Source of the DNA: Actinomycetes bacterium
GTDB lineage: Bacteria; Actinomycetota; CALGFH01
DNA length: 5,293 bases
Reading direction: 5' to 3'
Assembly: GCA_030146615.1 (NCBI GenBank)
Contig: JASLBL010000670.1
Span: 1 to 5,293, forward strand
The translations under genes were made by a program, and so were the position numbers. This document shows, piece by piece, positions 4,894-5,293 of the stretch. Positions within the stretch are counted from its first letter, which is position 1. Each line of letters begins with the position of its first letter. Under the pieces are notes generated by a model. The model was not told where the DNA came from. It saw nothing but the letters and a program-made list of their open reading frames with translations, and did no database searches.

Positions 4894-5293
4894 CAGGCTC
4901 GCACCCCCGTGTCGACGACGAACGCGGACGGCTGGGCGAGCTGCACGTCGGCGCGCAGGTAGGCCAGGAAGGCGTACTGGAGGTTGTCGGTCAGGAACCG
5001 CTCGCCCAGGAACCGCAGGTTGAAGTCGGTGCGGATGCCGACCATCAGCTGGTTCCAGTCGGCGGTGAAGATGTAGCTGGCGTCCGTCGAGGTGCCGACC
5101 GTGAGGTTGATCGGGAGCTGCTTGGTGGCCAGCAGCGGCAGCATCCCGGCTGGCGGCGCCATGTAGGCATTGGTCGTCGCCTCCTTGAGCTTGCCCAGGG
5201 AGACGACCGTGCGCGGGGCGACGATGTGGGCGTTGGGCTCGAAGTTGGCGGCCAGGACCGCGCCCTTGGCGTCAAGGAACCAGTCGTAGTTGG
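4893..5293 (-). CDS. Major capsid protein, HK97 fold (C-terminal 132 residues; 5' end outside window)
   Basis: This is the main shell protein of the phage head. Only the C-terminal part is inside the window. The visible part reads DAKGAVLAANFEPNAHIVAP, then RTVVSLGKLKEA. Next comes the axial-domain segment with LPINLTVGTSTDASYIFTAD and WNQLMVGIRTDFNLRF, and finally LRADVQLAQPSAFVVDTG close to the end. The order 'N-x-P-R-T-x-x-x-L-x-K-L', 'pinlTvGtstdas', 'D-W-N-Q-hhVGiR' and 'P-x-A-F' is the hallmark of the C-terminal half of the HK97 capsid family (Phage_capsid). The reading frame is open to the window edge with no break. Its TGA overlaps the next gene's ATG (ATGA). In canonical operons it follows the protease, but here it lies upstream of the portal and protease. 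Confidence 0.9.
   Translation of the reverse strand, partial: NYDWFLDAKGAVLAANFEPNAHIVAPRTVVSLGKLKEATTNAYMAPPAGMLPLLATKQLPINLTVGTSTDASYIFTADWNQLMVGIRTDFNLRFLGERFLTDNLQYAFLAYLRADVQLAQPSAFVVDTGVRA

Noticed and set aside
1..5293. CRISPR array, tRNA, rRNA, insertion sequence or integrase/att site
   Set aside because: No regularly spaced repeats, cloverleaf, transposase or recombinase motifs, or terminal inverted repeats were seen on either strand.

Overview
This window is GC-rich, with third codon positions almost always G or C, many GTG starts and short spacers or 4-base overlaps between genes. That style fits an actinobacterial chromosome or actinophage. Three proteins are recognisable as tailed-phage (HK97-type) head proteins by motif. 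The window is therefore part of a prophage, a phage, or a phage-derived satellite in a high-GC actinobacterium. The host genus cannot be named from the sequence alone.

Right part (1313-5293, minus strand, transcribed right to left): a tightly packed head-morphogenesis operon. In transcription order it holds the C-terminal part of an HK97-fold major capsid protein (entering from beyond the window edge), a small acidic protein of about 90 aa, the portal, the prohead protease, a 47-aa Cys/His protein, and the terminase large subunit. Nearly every junction is a 4-base ATGA/GTGA overlap or a few bases. The order is unusual. Canonical HK97-type operons run terminase, portal, protease, capsid. Here the capsid block comes first and the terminase last, although each sub-block keeps its normal internal order. 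The protease and the small acidic gene are each broken by a single-base frame change, in opposite directions. The terminase and portal are intact.

Left part (1-1316, plus strand): a short regulatory leader (about 1-132) followed by five small genes: an 84-aa Cys/His protein, a 69-aa charged helical protein, a 63-aa single-pass membrane protein, a 56-aa protein with two hydrophobic segments, and a 78-aa zinc-ribbon protein. I recognise no named family among them. The leader has a TTGACT box and a perfect AT-rich palindrome, and the first ribosome binding site sits inside a predicted hairpin. A strong hairpin separates genes 1 and 2, and a perfect 14-bp palindrome separates genes 4 and 5.

The two gene sets converge tail to tail, and their stop codons share one CTAG. 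A GC-rich inverted repeat just inside the terminase gene is the only visible terminator candidate at this junction. The head operon would build and package a capsid. The plus-strand cassette looks like accessory phage cargo whose function cannot be read from sequence. No integrase, att site, tRNA, CRISPR array, small terminase subunit or tail gene is visible in the window.
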